DNA of 64,000 nt, from assembly GCA_015066395.1 (NCBI GenBank), contig SVOL01000003.1, positions 78,326-142,325 on the forward strand, read 5' to 3'. The translations under genes and the position numbers were made by a program. The number at the start of each line of letters is the position of its first letter. Within the stretch, counting starts at the first letter, position 1. Below are positions 26,406 through 34,988 of the stretch, piece after piece. The notes below the pieces were generated by a model, which saw only the letters and a program-made list of their open reading frames with translations, made no database searches and was not told the DNA's origin. The stretch is from Oscillospiraceae bacterium (lineage in GTDB: Bacteria; Bacillota; Clostridia; Oscillospirales; Acutalibacteraceae).

Positions 26406-26455
26406 CCGCAACATCGGCAAATTAGTAAATGATTTATTAACATTTTTTACCGCCA

Positions 26456-26484
26456 TTGTTTTTTGCGTCAAAAAACCGTATAAT
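26456..26484 (+). promoter_or_regulatory. Promoter of the structured RNA
   Basis: TTGTTT (26456-26461) and a perfect TATAAT (26479-26484), 17 bp apart, predicting a transcript start near 26491, about 20 bp before the long helix begins. Confidence 0.65.
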
Positions 26485-26490
26485 GAGGCT

Positions 26491-26690
26491 ACAGACCTGA
26501 ATCACAGGCTAGGGTAGAGCGAATGATCCGAACTCCGTTTTGAAAAGACGGATTTTCGCTCATACTTTGTTAAAATACTGGTTAATCCGTCACGCCTTAC
26601 AAGAATGGATTGGGTAAAAAGCGCCGAAATAAGCCGCTTTGAGGCGGGTTCGGATCATTTGCTCTACCCTAAGGTTGATTTTTCGATCGA
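26491..26690 (+). ncRNA. Candidate structured RNA closed by a 23-bp helix
   Basis: A 5' mini-hairpin (CCTG/CAGG, 26496-26508) is followed by a closing helix between 26511-26533 and 26648-26670. All 23 pairs form, with one G-U. The 114-nt interior has competing helices: TCCGT/ACGGA (26534/26548), GACGGATT/AATCCGTC (26547/26584), AATCC/GGATT (26584/26607) and AAAGCG/CGCTTT (26618/26635). No coding potential is seen. It has its own promoter and ends just before the next gene's promoter. A 23-bp terminal inverted repeat flanked by TA would also fit a small non-autonomous transposon. I could not match it to a known RNA family; 3' end approximate. Confidence 0.6.
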
Positions 26691-26703
26691 AATATAGTAT
26701 AAT
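26675..26703 (+). promoter_or_regulatory. Promoter of the PASTA pseudokinase gene
   Basis: TTGATT (26675-26680) and TATAAT (26698-26703) with a 17-bp spacer. The spacer contains a perfect 12-bp palindrome TTTCGATCGAAA (26681-26692), well placed to be an operator. Confidence 0.7.
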
Positions 26704-26747
26704 ATACTTTAATGAAAATTACCGTGTTCACAGAAAGGAAGGTAATT

Positions 26748-28496
26748 ATGCTTAATCCTAATTCTCTTTGCCCGGGATGTATGAACGAAAAGGTCACAAA
26801 CGGCAAATGCCCTATCTGCGGTTACAACCCTGAGGAGCTTAAAAATCCTCAGTATCTTGCCGCTAATTCGTTACTTGTGGGCAGATATGTTATCGGCAAG
26901 CCGCTTGATATAAACGGCGAAAGCGTCACATACCTATCGTTTGACACCTCTACGGGCATCACCGTCAACGTGCGTGAGTATTTTCCGCAGGGACTCTGCA
27001 ACCGTGATGTTGACGGCAGCGTGATGATGAGATCGGGCAGCGAATACAACTACAATAACGGACTCAACCAGTTTGTTGAGTTGTCAAAAAAACTGCAGGC
27101 ACTTAATGAGCTTCCCGCGACCTTTGATGTCGTGGATATTCTCGAAGCCAACAATACAGCCTACCGCGTAACACGTGCCGTTCCCGGCATTCCTTTGAGG
27201 GAGTTTTTATTAAGAAACGGCGGCGTGCTCAACTGGGATCAGGCAAGATCGCTCTTTGCACCGCTGATCTCGTCAATTTCGGCTCTGCATAAAGCAGGGA
27301 TCATTCACCGCGGTATTTCGCCCGACACGCTTATCGTCGGTAAGGACGGAAAACTCAGACTCAACGGCTTCTGCATAGAAGCAACCAGAACTGCTAACAG
27401 CGAGTTTACCTCTCAGCTTTTCCCGGGATTTGCGGCCGTTGAGCAGTACGGCGTTGCAGGCACACAGGGTACATGGACCGACGTTTACGCCTTTGCCGCC
27501 ACCATTTACCGCACTTTGGTCGGTAATCCGCCGTCGGAAGCTACCGAGCGACTCGAAAACGACAATATGACCATTCCTGCCAAGGTGGCAAAAGAGACTC
27601 CCGTAAAGGTTTTGGAAACTCTGGCTAACGCACTTCAGGTGTTGCCCGATGACCGCACCCAGCATATCGATGATATGAGAAAAGGTCTGTCGGTGTCATC
27701 GGCTCAGATAGCCGCCGCAGGTACTGCTGTAGCCAAGACTTCGGGTTCGGCCGACGTGACCGCAGAAAACACAAAGAAAGAAACCGTCACCCGCAAATCT
27801 TCCGCCAAAAAGAAGAAGTCGACCAAGGTTTACGGTCTTATTGCCTTCGCCGCAACTGCAGTTTTATTGACAGTTATTATAATTCTTGTACTCTGGGCAA
27901 TGGGCGTGTTCGGCGGCGGTAATGAGGAAACTCCGTCCGATCCCGTAAATTCGGTTCAGTCCGCTCCTTCTACACCTATTAACAGTTCTTCATCGAATAT
28001 TCACAACGGTTACACCGACCTTATGCCCGACTTTACGGGTATGAAATTTGCCGATGTTATCAACAACGCAAACTATGCCAACATAGTCAAGTTCAAGATC
28101 GCTTCTAAGGAATACAGCGATGAGTACGATGCCGGCGAGATCATTTCGCAGTCGCCTGCCGCGGGTACTGACTATGAGATCGGCAAGACCACCGTTGAAC
28201 TGGTCGTCAGCGCGGGCTCCTACTATATTTCGGTACCCGATTTCAAGAATATGGAATTAGATGCCGTAATGCTGGAGCTTTATAAGCTCGGTTTCCATAA
28301 CATATCGGTCGAATATGTAAATATCGTCGGTATGGCTCCCGGTCACGTTGTCGGAACCTTGCCCAGTGCAGGTTCATCTATCAACAACGAAATGAGGATC
28401 TATGTCAAGGTCAATATGCTGGACAGTTCGGGTGTGACCTCAACTCCCGATAACTCTGCTTCGGACACCACAAGCTCCGAGACCCCGATACAATAA
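26748..28496 (+). CDS. Membrane PASTA-domain pseudokinase with zinc ribbon
   Basis: 582 residues: N-terminal zinc ribbon (CPGC...CPIC, residues 8-24), a Ser/Thr kinase-like domain (about 43-330), a Lys-rich juxtamembrane stretch, one membrane span (about 360-388), an acidic Ser/Pro linker and two extracellular PASTA domains. The kinase core has lost its catalytic residues: the VAIK lysine is Arg76 (VNVREYFP), HRD is HRG (187-189) with the metal-binding Asn also gone (Thr194), DFG is NGF (206-208), and no glycine-rich loop is seen. PASTA domains bind peptidoglycan, so it may be a wall sensor or scaffold rather than an enzyme. Start at 26748 behind AAAGGAAGG. Confidence 0.85.
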   Translation: MLNPNSLCPGCMNEKVTNGKCPICGYNPEELKNPQYLAANSLLVGRYVIGKPLDINGESVTYLSFDTSTGITVNVREYFPQGLCNRDVDGSVMMRSGSEYNYNNGLNQFVELSKKLQALNELPATFDVVDILEANNTAYRVTRAVPGIPLREFLLRNGGVLNWDQARSLFAPLISSISALHKAGIIHRGISPDTLIVGKDGKLRLNGFCIEATRTANSEFTSQLFPGFAAVEQYGVAGTQGTWTDVYAFAATIYRTLVGNPPSEATERLENDNMTIPAKVAKETPVKVLETLANALQVLPDDRTQHIDDMRKGLSVSSAQIAAAGTAVAKTSGSADVTAENTKKETVTRKSSAKKKKSTKVYGLIAFAATAVLLTVIIILVLWAMGVFGGGNEETPSDPVNSVQSAPSTPINSSSSNIHNGYTDLMPDFTGMKFADVINNANYANIVKFKIASKEYSDEYDAGEIISQSPAAGTDYEIGKTTVELVVSAGSYYISVPDFKNMELDAVMLELYKLGFHNISVEYVNIVGMAPGHVVGTLPSAGSSINNEMRIYVKVNMLDSSGVTSTPDNSASDTTSSETPIQ

Positions 28497-28502
28497 CTGA
28501 AA

Positions 28503-28530
28503 ACACCTGCAGGGTGAGCCTTGCAGGTGT
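28503..28530 (+). terminator. Terminator after the pseudokinase gene
   Basis: Arms ACACCTGCA and TGCAGGTGT followed by AATTTTA. It lies just ahead of the rsmE Shine-Dalgarno, so some read-through is possible. Confidence 0.65.
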
Positions 28531-28553
28531 AATTTTAAAATACGGAGAAAAAT

Positions 28554-29276
28554 ATGCCGAGATTTTTTAAAGAATTTTTCGACGCCGCACCGTTTATCGA
28601 GGGTGACGACGCCCACCATATCATAAGATCGTTAAGAATGAGACCCGGCGAACATTTAACAGTTTGCGACACACACGGTATTGATTACCACTGCACCATC
28701 ACCGATTGCAGTAACGACAGAGTAGAGCTTAAGATCGACCGCACCGAGAAAACACAGTCGGAGCCTTCCTGTTTTGTTTCTCTGTTCCAATGCCTGCCCA
28801 AAGGCGATAAAATGGACTCGGTCATAAAGCAGTCGGTAGAGCTGGGTGTCGGAGAAATAACTCCCGTATTATCAACCAACTGTGTGTCCAGACCCGACGA
28901 AAAGCAGTTGTCAAAAAAGGTCGAACGCTGGCAAAAAATAGCCAACGAAGCCGCAGGTCAGTCGGGTCGGGGCATTTTGCCAAAGGTCAACGCAGGTGTT
29001 AGTCTCAAGCAGTTATCAACCGAACTCGACCGTTTTGACAAGGCATTTTTCTGCTATGAGTTAGGCGGTGCGGCAATAACCGACGCCCTACCGGAAGGCA
29101 TAAACAAGATCGCCATTATCGTCGGTCCCGAAGGCGGCTTCACAGCCAATGAAGCCGAGATGTTGGAACTGGCAGGTGCCACCGTTACGACCCTGGGACC
29201 GCGGATACTCCGCACTGAAACAGCACCCTTAGCCGCCCTCACGGCAATTATGCTGACAACGGGGAATATGAAATAG
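28554..29276 (+). CDS. rsmE: 16S rRNA (uracil-1498-N3)-methyltransferase
   Basis: SPOUT-class methyltransferase modifying U1498 of 16S rRNA with SAM. The 240 residues start with a PUA-like domain (HHIIRSLRMRPGEHLTVCD). The knotted methyltransferase domain follows with QCLPKGDKMDSVIKQSVELGV, RWQKIANEAAGQSGR, VGPEGGFTANEAEML and the C-terminal knot LGPRILRTETAPLAAL. All core motifs are intact. Confidence 0.95.
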   Translation: MPRFFKEFFDAAPFIEGDDAHHIIRSLRMRPGEHLTVCDTHGIDYHCTITDCSNDRVELKIDRTEKTQSEPSCFVSLFQCLPKGDKMDSVIKQSVELGVGEITPVLSTNCVSRPDEKQLSKKVERWQKIANEAAGQSGRGILPKVNAGVSLKQLSTELDRFDKAFFCYELGGAAITDALPEGINKIAIIVGPEGGFTANEAEMLELAGATVTTLGPRILRTETAPLAALTAIMLTTGNMK

Positions 29277-29304
29277 CGAGCAATAAGACTGTTGGGTGAT
29301 AAAA

Positions 29305-29525
29305 ATGAGCAGATTAAAACAGCTACGCAAAGAAAAGGATACACTCAAATAAAGATGCAAATGCTGACCGGCATCGACCAAAACGACTATTCAAAATTGG
29401 AAAGCGGCAAACGGTATTTCACTTTTGAGCAATGCCGCAAATTGGCAATTGCTTTAGATACCAGTATGGATTATCTGGCAGGTTTGACCGACGAGAAGAA
29501 TCCATACCCCAAATCCCAAAAATAA
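29305..29525 (+). CDS. XRE-type HTH regulator with N-terminal frameshift
   Basis: The protein expected from homologues is about 73 residues, starting MSRLKQLRKEKGYTQIK. The first 11 residues are encoded from ATG 29305, behind GGGTGAT. The remainder (GYTQIKMQMLTGIDQNDYSKLESG...) lies in the frame one base back. The switch is at the A-run 29333-29336 (codons GAA AAG), so one missing A, or a -1 slip on A-AAG, joins the two halves. The uninterrupted frame can also be read from a TTG at 29292, but with a weak site and an unlikely N-terminus. Possibly a pseudogene, a sequencing error or programmed frameshifting. Confidence 0.65.
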
Positions 29526-29556
29526 AAAAAGAGCCACGATGTGGCTCTTTTTTTAT
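29525..29556. terminator. Bidirectional terminator, XRE gene / lipoprotein gene
   Basis: AAAAAAGAGCCAC and GTGGCTCTTTTTTT around a 3-nt loop; long A and T runs on either side serve both converging transcripts. Confidence 0.93.
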
Positions 29557-29562
29557 TTTACA

Positions 29563-30423
29563 TCAATCGAAAATTACATTGCCGTTTTCGTCGTAATTGG
29601 TGATATCGGGCTCGGCGTCGGTGTAGTATCTGATCTCCTGCTTGAGTGTTCCGTCAGCACGGTAGAGGTAACGGCGCTCCATAAAGCCGTTTTCATAATT
29701 GTCTTTAGCGCGGATAGCTCCGTCTTTTACAGTATATGCCACTCTGATGTTTTCTTCGTAACGAGAATTATAATGATCCTTTGCAAAGCCTCTTACGATC
29801 ATCTTGCCGTCGATCATTTCATAGCTCAATCTGATTTTAACATCCTCTTTATCCAACATGATCTTGAAATCGGCAACATTGGTAAGGGTCTCGCCTGCGA
29901 GCAATTTCTTGGTAAGCTTATCTTCATCCGAATTGCCGAGCGTTCTGTTGACAAGTGCTATATACTCTGCGGCCGCGTCACCGCCGATAACCATTTTAAG
30001 TCCCGAAAGTGCACCCTTAACGGTAACAGTTCCGTCATTCGCCGTTGTGTATGTAACATTGTAGACCTCAGTACTCCACAATTCAAGAGAACCGCTCATT
30101 CCAAGCTGAATAAGCTCGTCTGTCGTAGCGGTCGAAACCTCGCTTAATTCAAGCACACCGGTCGTATCGTCGGTCTTGTTAAAAACGACCTCAAAGCGTT
30201 TGTTCGACTCGCTCTTGATGGTCATATTATTAAGACCTGCAACGATGTTTTCAACCGATTCCTTAGAGGCTGTCTCGGAAGATGTGTTGCTCGACGTGGA
30301 TCCGGTGCTCTCGGTCGAACTGGTTTTCGACTCGGTCGATTCGGTCGACTCCTTGTCATCGCCGCAAGCCGCAAAACAAACGAGCATCAAAACAGATAAT
30401 AACAATGCTAATAATTTTTTCAT
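29563..30423 (-). CDS. Putative lipoprotein, Ser/Thr-rich linker
   Basis: 286 residues with a lipoprotein signal (KKLLALLLSVLMLVCFAAC, Cys at about 20), a Ser/Thr/Glu-rich spacer and a globular extracellular part. The ATG at 30423 follows AAGGAG; an in-frame upstream start would extend into the nhaC end and bury the signal peptide. The C-terminal segment (YLYRADGTLKQEIRYYTDA...YDENGNVIFD) resembles RHS/MORN-like short beta repeats. Last gene of the long minus-strand series. Function unknown. Confidence 0.75.
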   Translation of the reverse strand: MKKLLALLLSVLMLVCFAACGDDKESTESTESKTSSTESTGSTSSNTSSETASKESVENIVAGLNNMTIKSESNKRFEVVFNKTDDTTGVLELSEVSTATTDELIQLGMSGSLELWSTEVYNVTYTTANDGTVTVKGALSGLKMVIGGDAAAEYIALVNRTLGNSDEDKLTKKLLAGETLTNVADFKIMLDKEDVKIRLSYEMIDGKMIVRGFAKDHYNSRYEENIRVAYTVKDGAIRAKDNYENGFMERRYLYRADGTLKQEIRYYTDAEPDITNYDENGNVIFD

Positions 30424-30436
30424 AATCTGTATCTCC

Positions 30437-31732
30437 TTATAGAGTTTTATTATCCCGTTTTCTTTTACCGAAAACGATAAAGCCAAATGCGCTGACCGTC
30501 ATCAACATAGGATAGATCATATAAGGTATTATATCAAACGGTGTGAGTGCCGTCAAGGTGGCGGCCGAAAGTAACTGCGCACCGTAAGGGATAACTCCCT
30601 GCCCTACCGAACTGAAAATATCCAGAAGTGAGGCTGTTCGTTTGTTAGAGACTCCGTATTCGGTGCTTATTTCCCGAGCTACGGGTCCTGCAATAACTAT
30701 CGCGACGGTATTATTTGCGGTGCAGGCATCGGTCAGCAACGACAATGCGGCAATTCCCGCCTCAGCACCGCGTCTGCCTTTGACAAACCGACGGATAAGA
30801 TCAAGTATGTAATCTATTCCTCCGTTTTCCTTGACCAACGCCACGATAGCGGCCACGATTATTGAAATGACCGTGATGTCGTACATCGACTGAACTCCGC
30901 TACCGATAGGTTTGAACACTTCTCCGAGTTTTATGCTGTCGGTCAACACACCGACCGCGGCCGAAACGACCGTTCCGCCGATAAGCACCAGAAAAACGTT
31001 AAGTCCAACCAACGCTCCGGCCAACACCAAAATATACGGAATGACCTGCCAGATATTATATTTCAACTCACTAAGCTCAGCACCCGATGCATCCTTCGAT
31101 AAAAATGCAAAGATCACCACCGTCAATATTGCCGCCGGGAGAACGATAAGGAAGTTTTCCTTGAACTTATCCTTCATTTCGCAACCCTGAGTCTTGACCG
31201 CCGCAATCGTAGTATCGGAGATCATCGAAAGATTATCGCCGAACATCGCTCCGCAAACGACCGCACCGATGCAAATTGCCATACTAAAGCCGGTTTTTTC
31301 GCTGATACCCACCGCGATCGGTGCCAAAGCCGCGATAGTTCCCATCGAAGTACCCATCGACAGTGAAATAAGACAGCCTATAACAAAAAGACCCGGCACG
31401 GCAAACTTAAGCGGTAATATCGAAAGGCAAAGGTTGACTGTGCTTTCAACTCCGCCTGCGGCTGTCACACAGCCCGAAAACGCACCTGCCGAAAGAAAGA
31501 TCAGACACATCGTGAAGATGTTTTCATCTGAGACTCCTGCCGCGGCAATCTTCAATTTCTGCCCGAACGGCAATTTTTTATTTTGAACAAACGCGACCAG
31601 CAACGCCGCCAAAAATGCCACTATCGCATCGATGGCATAGAAATCGCCCGTGGCGATTCCAACGCCTAAAAACACCGACAGAAACACGCCTATCGGCAAA
31701 AGCGCCAACGCACTTCCTCTTTTTTCACTCAT
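30437..31732 (-). CDS. NhaC-family Na+/H+ antiporter-like transporter
   Basis: 431 residues, about ten membrane segments. The stretch SMGTSMGTIAALAPIAVGISEKTG, the SGCVTAAGG segment and GAMFGDNLSMISDTTIAAVKTQGCEM are typical of the NhaC/MleN branch. That branch exchanges Na+ for H+ or couples organic acids such as malate and lactate. The substrate cannot be fixed. It starts 12 bp after mutS2. Confidence 0.85.
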   Translation of the reverse strand: MSEKRGSALALLPIGVFLSVFLGVGIATGDFYAIDAIVAFLAALLVAFVQNKKLPFGQKLKIAAAGVSDENIFTMCLIFLSAGAFSGCVTAAGGVESTVNLCLSILPLKFAVPGLFVIGCLISLSMGTSMGTIAALAPIAVGISEKTGFSMAICIGAVVCGAMFGDNLSMISDTTIAAVKTQGCEMKDKFKENFLIVLPAAILTVVIFAFLSKDASGAELSELKYNIWQVIPYILVLAGALVGLNVFLVLIGGTVVSAAVGVLTDSIKLGEVFKPIGSGVQSMYDITVISIIVAAIVALVKENGGIDYILDLIRRFVKGRRGAEAGIAALSLLTDACTANNTVAIVIAGPVAREISTEYGVSNKRTASLLDIFSSVGQGVIPYGAQLLSAATLTALTPFDIIPYMIYPMLMTVSAFGFIVFGKRKRDNKTL

Positions 31733-31744
31733 ATTCTTACTCCG

Positions 31745-34123
31745 TTATTTTAAATTGGCTATAGTCACGCCGTCCTCACCCTCGCCGTAAACTCCGAAAC
31801 GGAAGTCAGCAACGCTGGGGTTGGTCCTTAAATACGCGTGGACCGCCTTTTTTAAGGCGCCGGTGCCTTTGCCGTGGATAATCCAGACGGTATTAAGACC
31901 CGCCATCACCGAATTATCTATAAATCGGTCAAGCTCCATTGCCGCTTCGTCACCCGTAAAACCGCGAATGTCGATCTCCGACTGAGCCGAACGGATATTG
32001 GTCTCAGGGCTCGCCGCCTTTTTTACTGTTCTGTGCTTTGCAGGCTCGGTCTGTTTGTTTTCGATCAACCGTAGATTCTTAATAGGCACACGTGTTTTGA
32101 TAACACCTGCAAGTACCAACACCTGGTCTCCCGTGGGATCCTCTTGCACAACAGCGTCTTTTTTAATGTCCCGGATCCTTACGCGGTCGCCTTTTTTGAG
32201 CGGTCGCGGCAGTTTATAATCAGCATCCGAAATACTGTCGATAGGATCGGCGACATCCTGCATTTTGGCAATTCCGCCTTTGACAGCAGCGCGTGCTTTT
32301 CTGATGCGTTCTTCGTCGGAATCCTTGCTCTTCTTGATGGCTTCAAGCTCTGAGAGCAACCTTTCGGCCTCGGCTCTTGCCCTTTCGACCACGGCATTAG
32401 CCTGCTCGCGGGCAGTTTCCATCGCCTTGTCGCGTTTTTGCTTCAACTCGTCAGCCTGCTGTTTGTGAGCCTTCTTTAAAGCCTCCATCTCGCTCTTTAA
32501 TCGATCGGCATCGCGTCGGGCAGTTTCGGCCTTTTTGACCTCTTCCTCCAAAGTCGCGACAACGCGTTCGAATCGGGTGTCCTCTTCTTTGACAAGGCTT
32601 CGTGCCAATGCCACAACATCGGTGCTCAACCCTAACTTTTCAGAGATCGCAAAAGCATTTGAGCGACCGGGGATACCCAAAATCAGCTTGTAAGTAGGTC
32701 TTAAAGACTCAACATCAAACTCACAGCTTGCATTGCACACGCCCTCGGTTTCGAGCGCAAAGGTCTTTAATTCTGCATAGTGTGTGGTCGATGCCACCGT
32801 TGCTTTTTTCTCGCGAAGCTTCATCAGAATAGCGGTCGCCAAAGCCGCACCCTCAACAGGGTCGGTTCCTGCTCCCAACTCATCTATAAGTACAAGCGAA
32901 CGGCTGTCCGCCTTTTCTAATATGGAGATGATCTTACGTATATGTGCGGAAAAGGTCGAAAGCGACTGCTCAATACTCTGCTCATCGCCGATATCGGCCA
33001 GAATGTTGTTAAAGACCGAGACTGTACTGCCGTCGGACACGGGCAACATCATTCCGCACATTGCCATCAAACTCAGCAATCCGACAGTCTTTATGGTAAC
33101 GGTCTTACCGCCGGTGTTAGGTCCCGTGATTATCAGAGTGTCATACTCGTTACCCAACGGAATGGTAACGGGAACGACCGTTTTTTTATCGAGCAACGGA
33201 TGGCGGGCATTTTTAAGATATACCCTGCCCTCGTCATTTAGTTCCGGTCTTGCCGCCTTCATCGAAAATGCCAGACTCGCTTTACCGAAAATCAGCGACA
33301 GAGACACCGCGGCCTTGTAAGAGATGCGGATGTTCGGTGCAAATGCGGCCGCTTCGCCCGACATTTCGGCCAAAATTCTATCTATCTCGTCCTTTTCTTT
33401 TATGAGCAACGACCTTATCTCGTTATTGACCTCGACTATCGCCATCGGCTCAATGAAAAGCGTCGCACCCGACGAAGAAGTGTCGTGCAAAAGACCGGGA
33501 ACCTCGCTTTTAAACTCAGCCTTTACAGGCACAACGTATCGACCGTCACGCTGGGTGACAATCGCATCCTGGAGATATTTTTGCATCGTGCTCGACCGCG
33601 TCATTTTCTCCAATCGGTCACGTATGTTAAGCTCGGCAGAACGGATCCTGCGACGGATGTTTTTAAGCTCTGCCGACGCATTGTCGTCCATTTCGTCTTC
33701 CGAACGAATAGACATAAATATCCTGTCCTCAAAATATTTGTTGGGGATAAGCGTCTCAAAATACGGTTTTATTGCCGCCGAATCGACATTTTCACAATGC
33801 GACCGCCACTCATAAAGCGAACGGACGGTACGCAAAACATCGCCGATATTGAGCAATTCGGTCATCGACAAAACCCCGCCGCTTTCAGCTTTAGCCAAAG
33901 CGTTGTCAACATTTCTGCAACTGCCGAACGACGGCGAACCGAACGCCGCTGTCAATTTATAGGCATCATCGGTCTCCTGCAGAAGTCGGCGAACCTTATT
34001 AAGATCGGTCTCGGGTTCTAATTCCAATGCCGCTTCTTTTGCACCGGTGAGAGTGCAGGCATCGGCCAACATTTTGAGAACCTTATCCAATTCAAGTGTC
34101 AGTATATCGGATCTCTGAATCAA
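31745..34123 (-). CDS. mutS2: Endonuclease MutS2
   Basis: 792-residue MutS paralogue lacking the mismatch-recognition domain. It acts in suppression of recombination and in ribosome-collision rescue in other Firmicutes. Visible parts: the core/clamp helices, the ATPase with Walker A TGPNTGGKTVTIKT and LVLIDELGAGTDPVEGAALATAI, a long charged coiled coil (about 510-620) and a C-terminal Smr nuclease domain with EIDIRGFTGDEA and the VWIIHGKGTGALKKAV motif. Full length, 14 bp after recO. Confidence 0.95.
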   Translation of the reverse strand: MIQRSDILTLELDKVLKMLADACTLTGAKEAALELEPETDLNKVRRLLQETDDAYKLTAAFGSPSFGSCRNVDNALAKAESGGVLSMTELLNIGDVLRTVRSLYEWRSHCENVDSAAIKPYFETLIPNKYFEDRIFMSIRSEDEMDDNASAELKNIRRRIRSAELNIRDRLEKMTRSSTMQKYLQDAIVTQRDGRYVVPVKAEFKSEVPGLLHDTSSSGATLFIEPMAIVEVNNEIRSLLIKEKDEIDRILAEMSGEAAAFAPNIRISYKAAVSLSLIFGKASLAFSMKAARPELNDEGRVYLKNARHPLLDKKTVVPVTIPLGNEYDTLIITGPNTGGKTVTIKTVGLLSLMAMCGMMLPVSDGSTVSVFNNILADIGDEQSIEQSLSTFSAHIRKIISILEKADSRSLVLIDELGAGTDPVEGAALATAILMKLREKKATVASTTHYAELKTFALETEGVCNASCEFDVESLRPTYKLILGIPGRSNAFAISEKLGLSTDVVALARSLVKEEDTRFERVVATLEEEVKKAETARRDADRLKSEMEALKKAHKQQADELKQKRDKAMETAREQANAVVERARAEAERLLSELEAIKKSKDSDEERIRKARAAVKGGIAKMQDVADPIDSISDADYKLPRPLKKGDRVRIRDIKKDAVVQEDPTGDQVLVLAGVIKTRVPIKNLRLIENKQTEPAKHRTVKKAASPETNIRSAQSEIDIRGFTGDEAAMELDRFIDNSVMAGLNTVWIIHGKGTGALKKAVHAYLRTNPSVADFRFGVYGEGEDGVTIANLK

Positions 34124-34137
34124 TTTATTTCTCCTTT

Positions 34138-34893
34138 TTACAATCCCAAACTATGGAAAAATTCTAAGGTTTTTAATTTAAATCCCGTTTGCGAAAGCAG
34201 ATATCGCTCGGTGACCGAGCTTAAATATTTCGCATGGGCAGGCGGCACCGAAAACGAGTAAAGCTTATTAAAATCGGAATAAACTATATGCCGCATTGCA
34301 GTAAAGGTCGTGCGGTCAAGCTCAACGACCTCACTTAAATCTGCATTCACAGAACGGCAGGTCTCGCAAGTTATCTCACCGCCGTTTATATCCAGATACA
34401 TCTTTTGCGCCGAATCCATTCCGCATACCTTACAGCCGACAAGATCGGGCATAAAACCCGCTATCGTCAACAGTCTCAGCTCGGTGATCGCCTTTATCAG
34501 ATAAAGGTCAGCTTCACCCTTTTCGAGAAAGGACAGCGAGTTTAATACAAGCCGTAAAAAATCCTCACTCTCATCTGATTCTTCGGGGATAAGATTGCGG
34601 CAAAGTTCGCAAAAGTACTGAGCTAAGCTCAGCCGTTCGATATCGGCTCTGAGACCGAAAAAAACACTATGTACCTCCGACTCGCTGACCCTGTAATGCT
34701 CCTTTGCTTTAGTGATAAGAAAGGTCGAGTAAGAAAGCAGTGCCGTACCCGCCGCGTTTTTGCTTTTTGGTTTCAGTGCACCTGTTACAAATGCACTCAG
34801 CACACCTTTATCTCTTGTTAAGATGCTCACAACTCGGTCGCTTTCCCCTATGTGATTCTCCCGAATTATCAGTCCGTCGGTCGAAAACTTCAC
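34138..34893 (-). CDS. recO: DNA repair protein RecO
   Basis: RecFOR-pathway protein that loads RecA on SSB-coated DNA. The 251 residues start with the OB fold (TDGLIIRENHIGESDRVVSILTRDKG). A helical domain with a four-cysteine zinc site (CKVC...CETC, about residues 160-185) follows. The start is GTG at 34893, behind GAGGTGA. The upstream yqzL-like frame runs 86 bp into this gene. Confidence 0.93.
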   Translation of the reverse strand: MKFSTDGLIIRENHIGESDRVVSILTRDKGVLSAFVTGALKPKSKNAAGTALLSYSTFLITKAKEHYRVSESEVHSVFFGLRADIERLSLAQYFCELCRNLIPEESDESEDFLRLVLNSLSFLEKGEADLYLIKAITELRLLTIAGFMPDLVGCKVCGMDSAQKMYLDINGGEITCETCRSVNADLSEVVELDRTTFTAMRHIVYSDFNKLYSFSVPPAHAKYLSSVTERYLLSQTGFKLKTLEFFHSLGL

Positions 34894-34987
34894 TTTCTCT
34901 CACCTCAGCTTTTGCATTAAAATACGCAATATAATCAAGCACACTTCCCGTTTTAACAAACGCCTGCCACAGTATCTCTTCTTCCAA
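34808..34987 (-). CDS. yqzL: YqzL-like small protein overlapping recO
   Basis: A 59-residue product whose N-terminal part (EEEILWQAFVKTGSVLDYIAYFNAK) matches the pattern of YqzL, a short conserved protein between era and recO in Firmicutes. The start is probably the TTG at 34987, 6 bases behind GGGGTGAT; an upstream in-frame GTG overlaps that site. The frame does not stop before recO but runs 86 bp into it, adding a basic tail not expected of YqzL. Function unknown. Confidence 0.6.
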   Translation of the reverse strand: MEEEILWQAFVKTGSVLDYIAYFNAKAEVRESEVFDRRTDNSGESHRGKRPSCEHLNKR

Positions 34988-34988
34988 A

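Noticed and set aside
26491..26690. 6S RNA or tmRNA
   Set aside because: The interior is multi-branched rather than a single central bubble, and there is no tRNA-like end or tag frame; only a covariance search could settle it.
29292..29304. TTG start for the XRE regulator giving an unbroken 77-residue frame
   Set aside because: Poor ribosome site and an N-terminus unlike the family, whereas ATG 29305 has a good site and a family-like N-terminus in the other frame.
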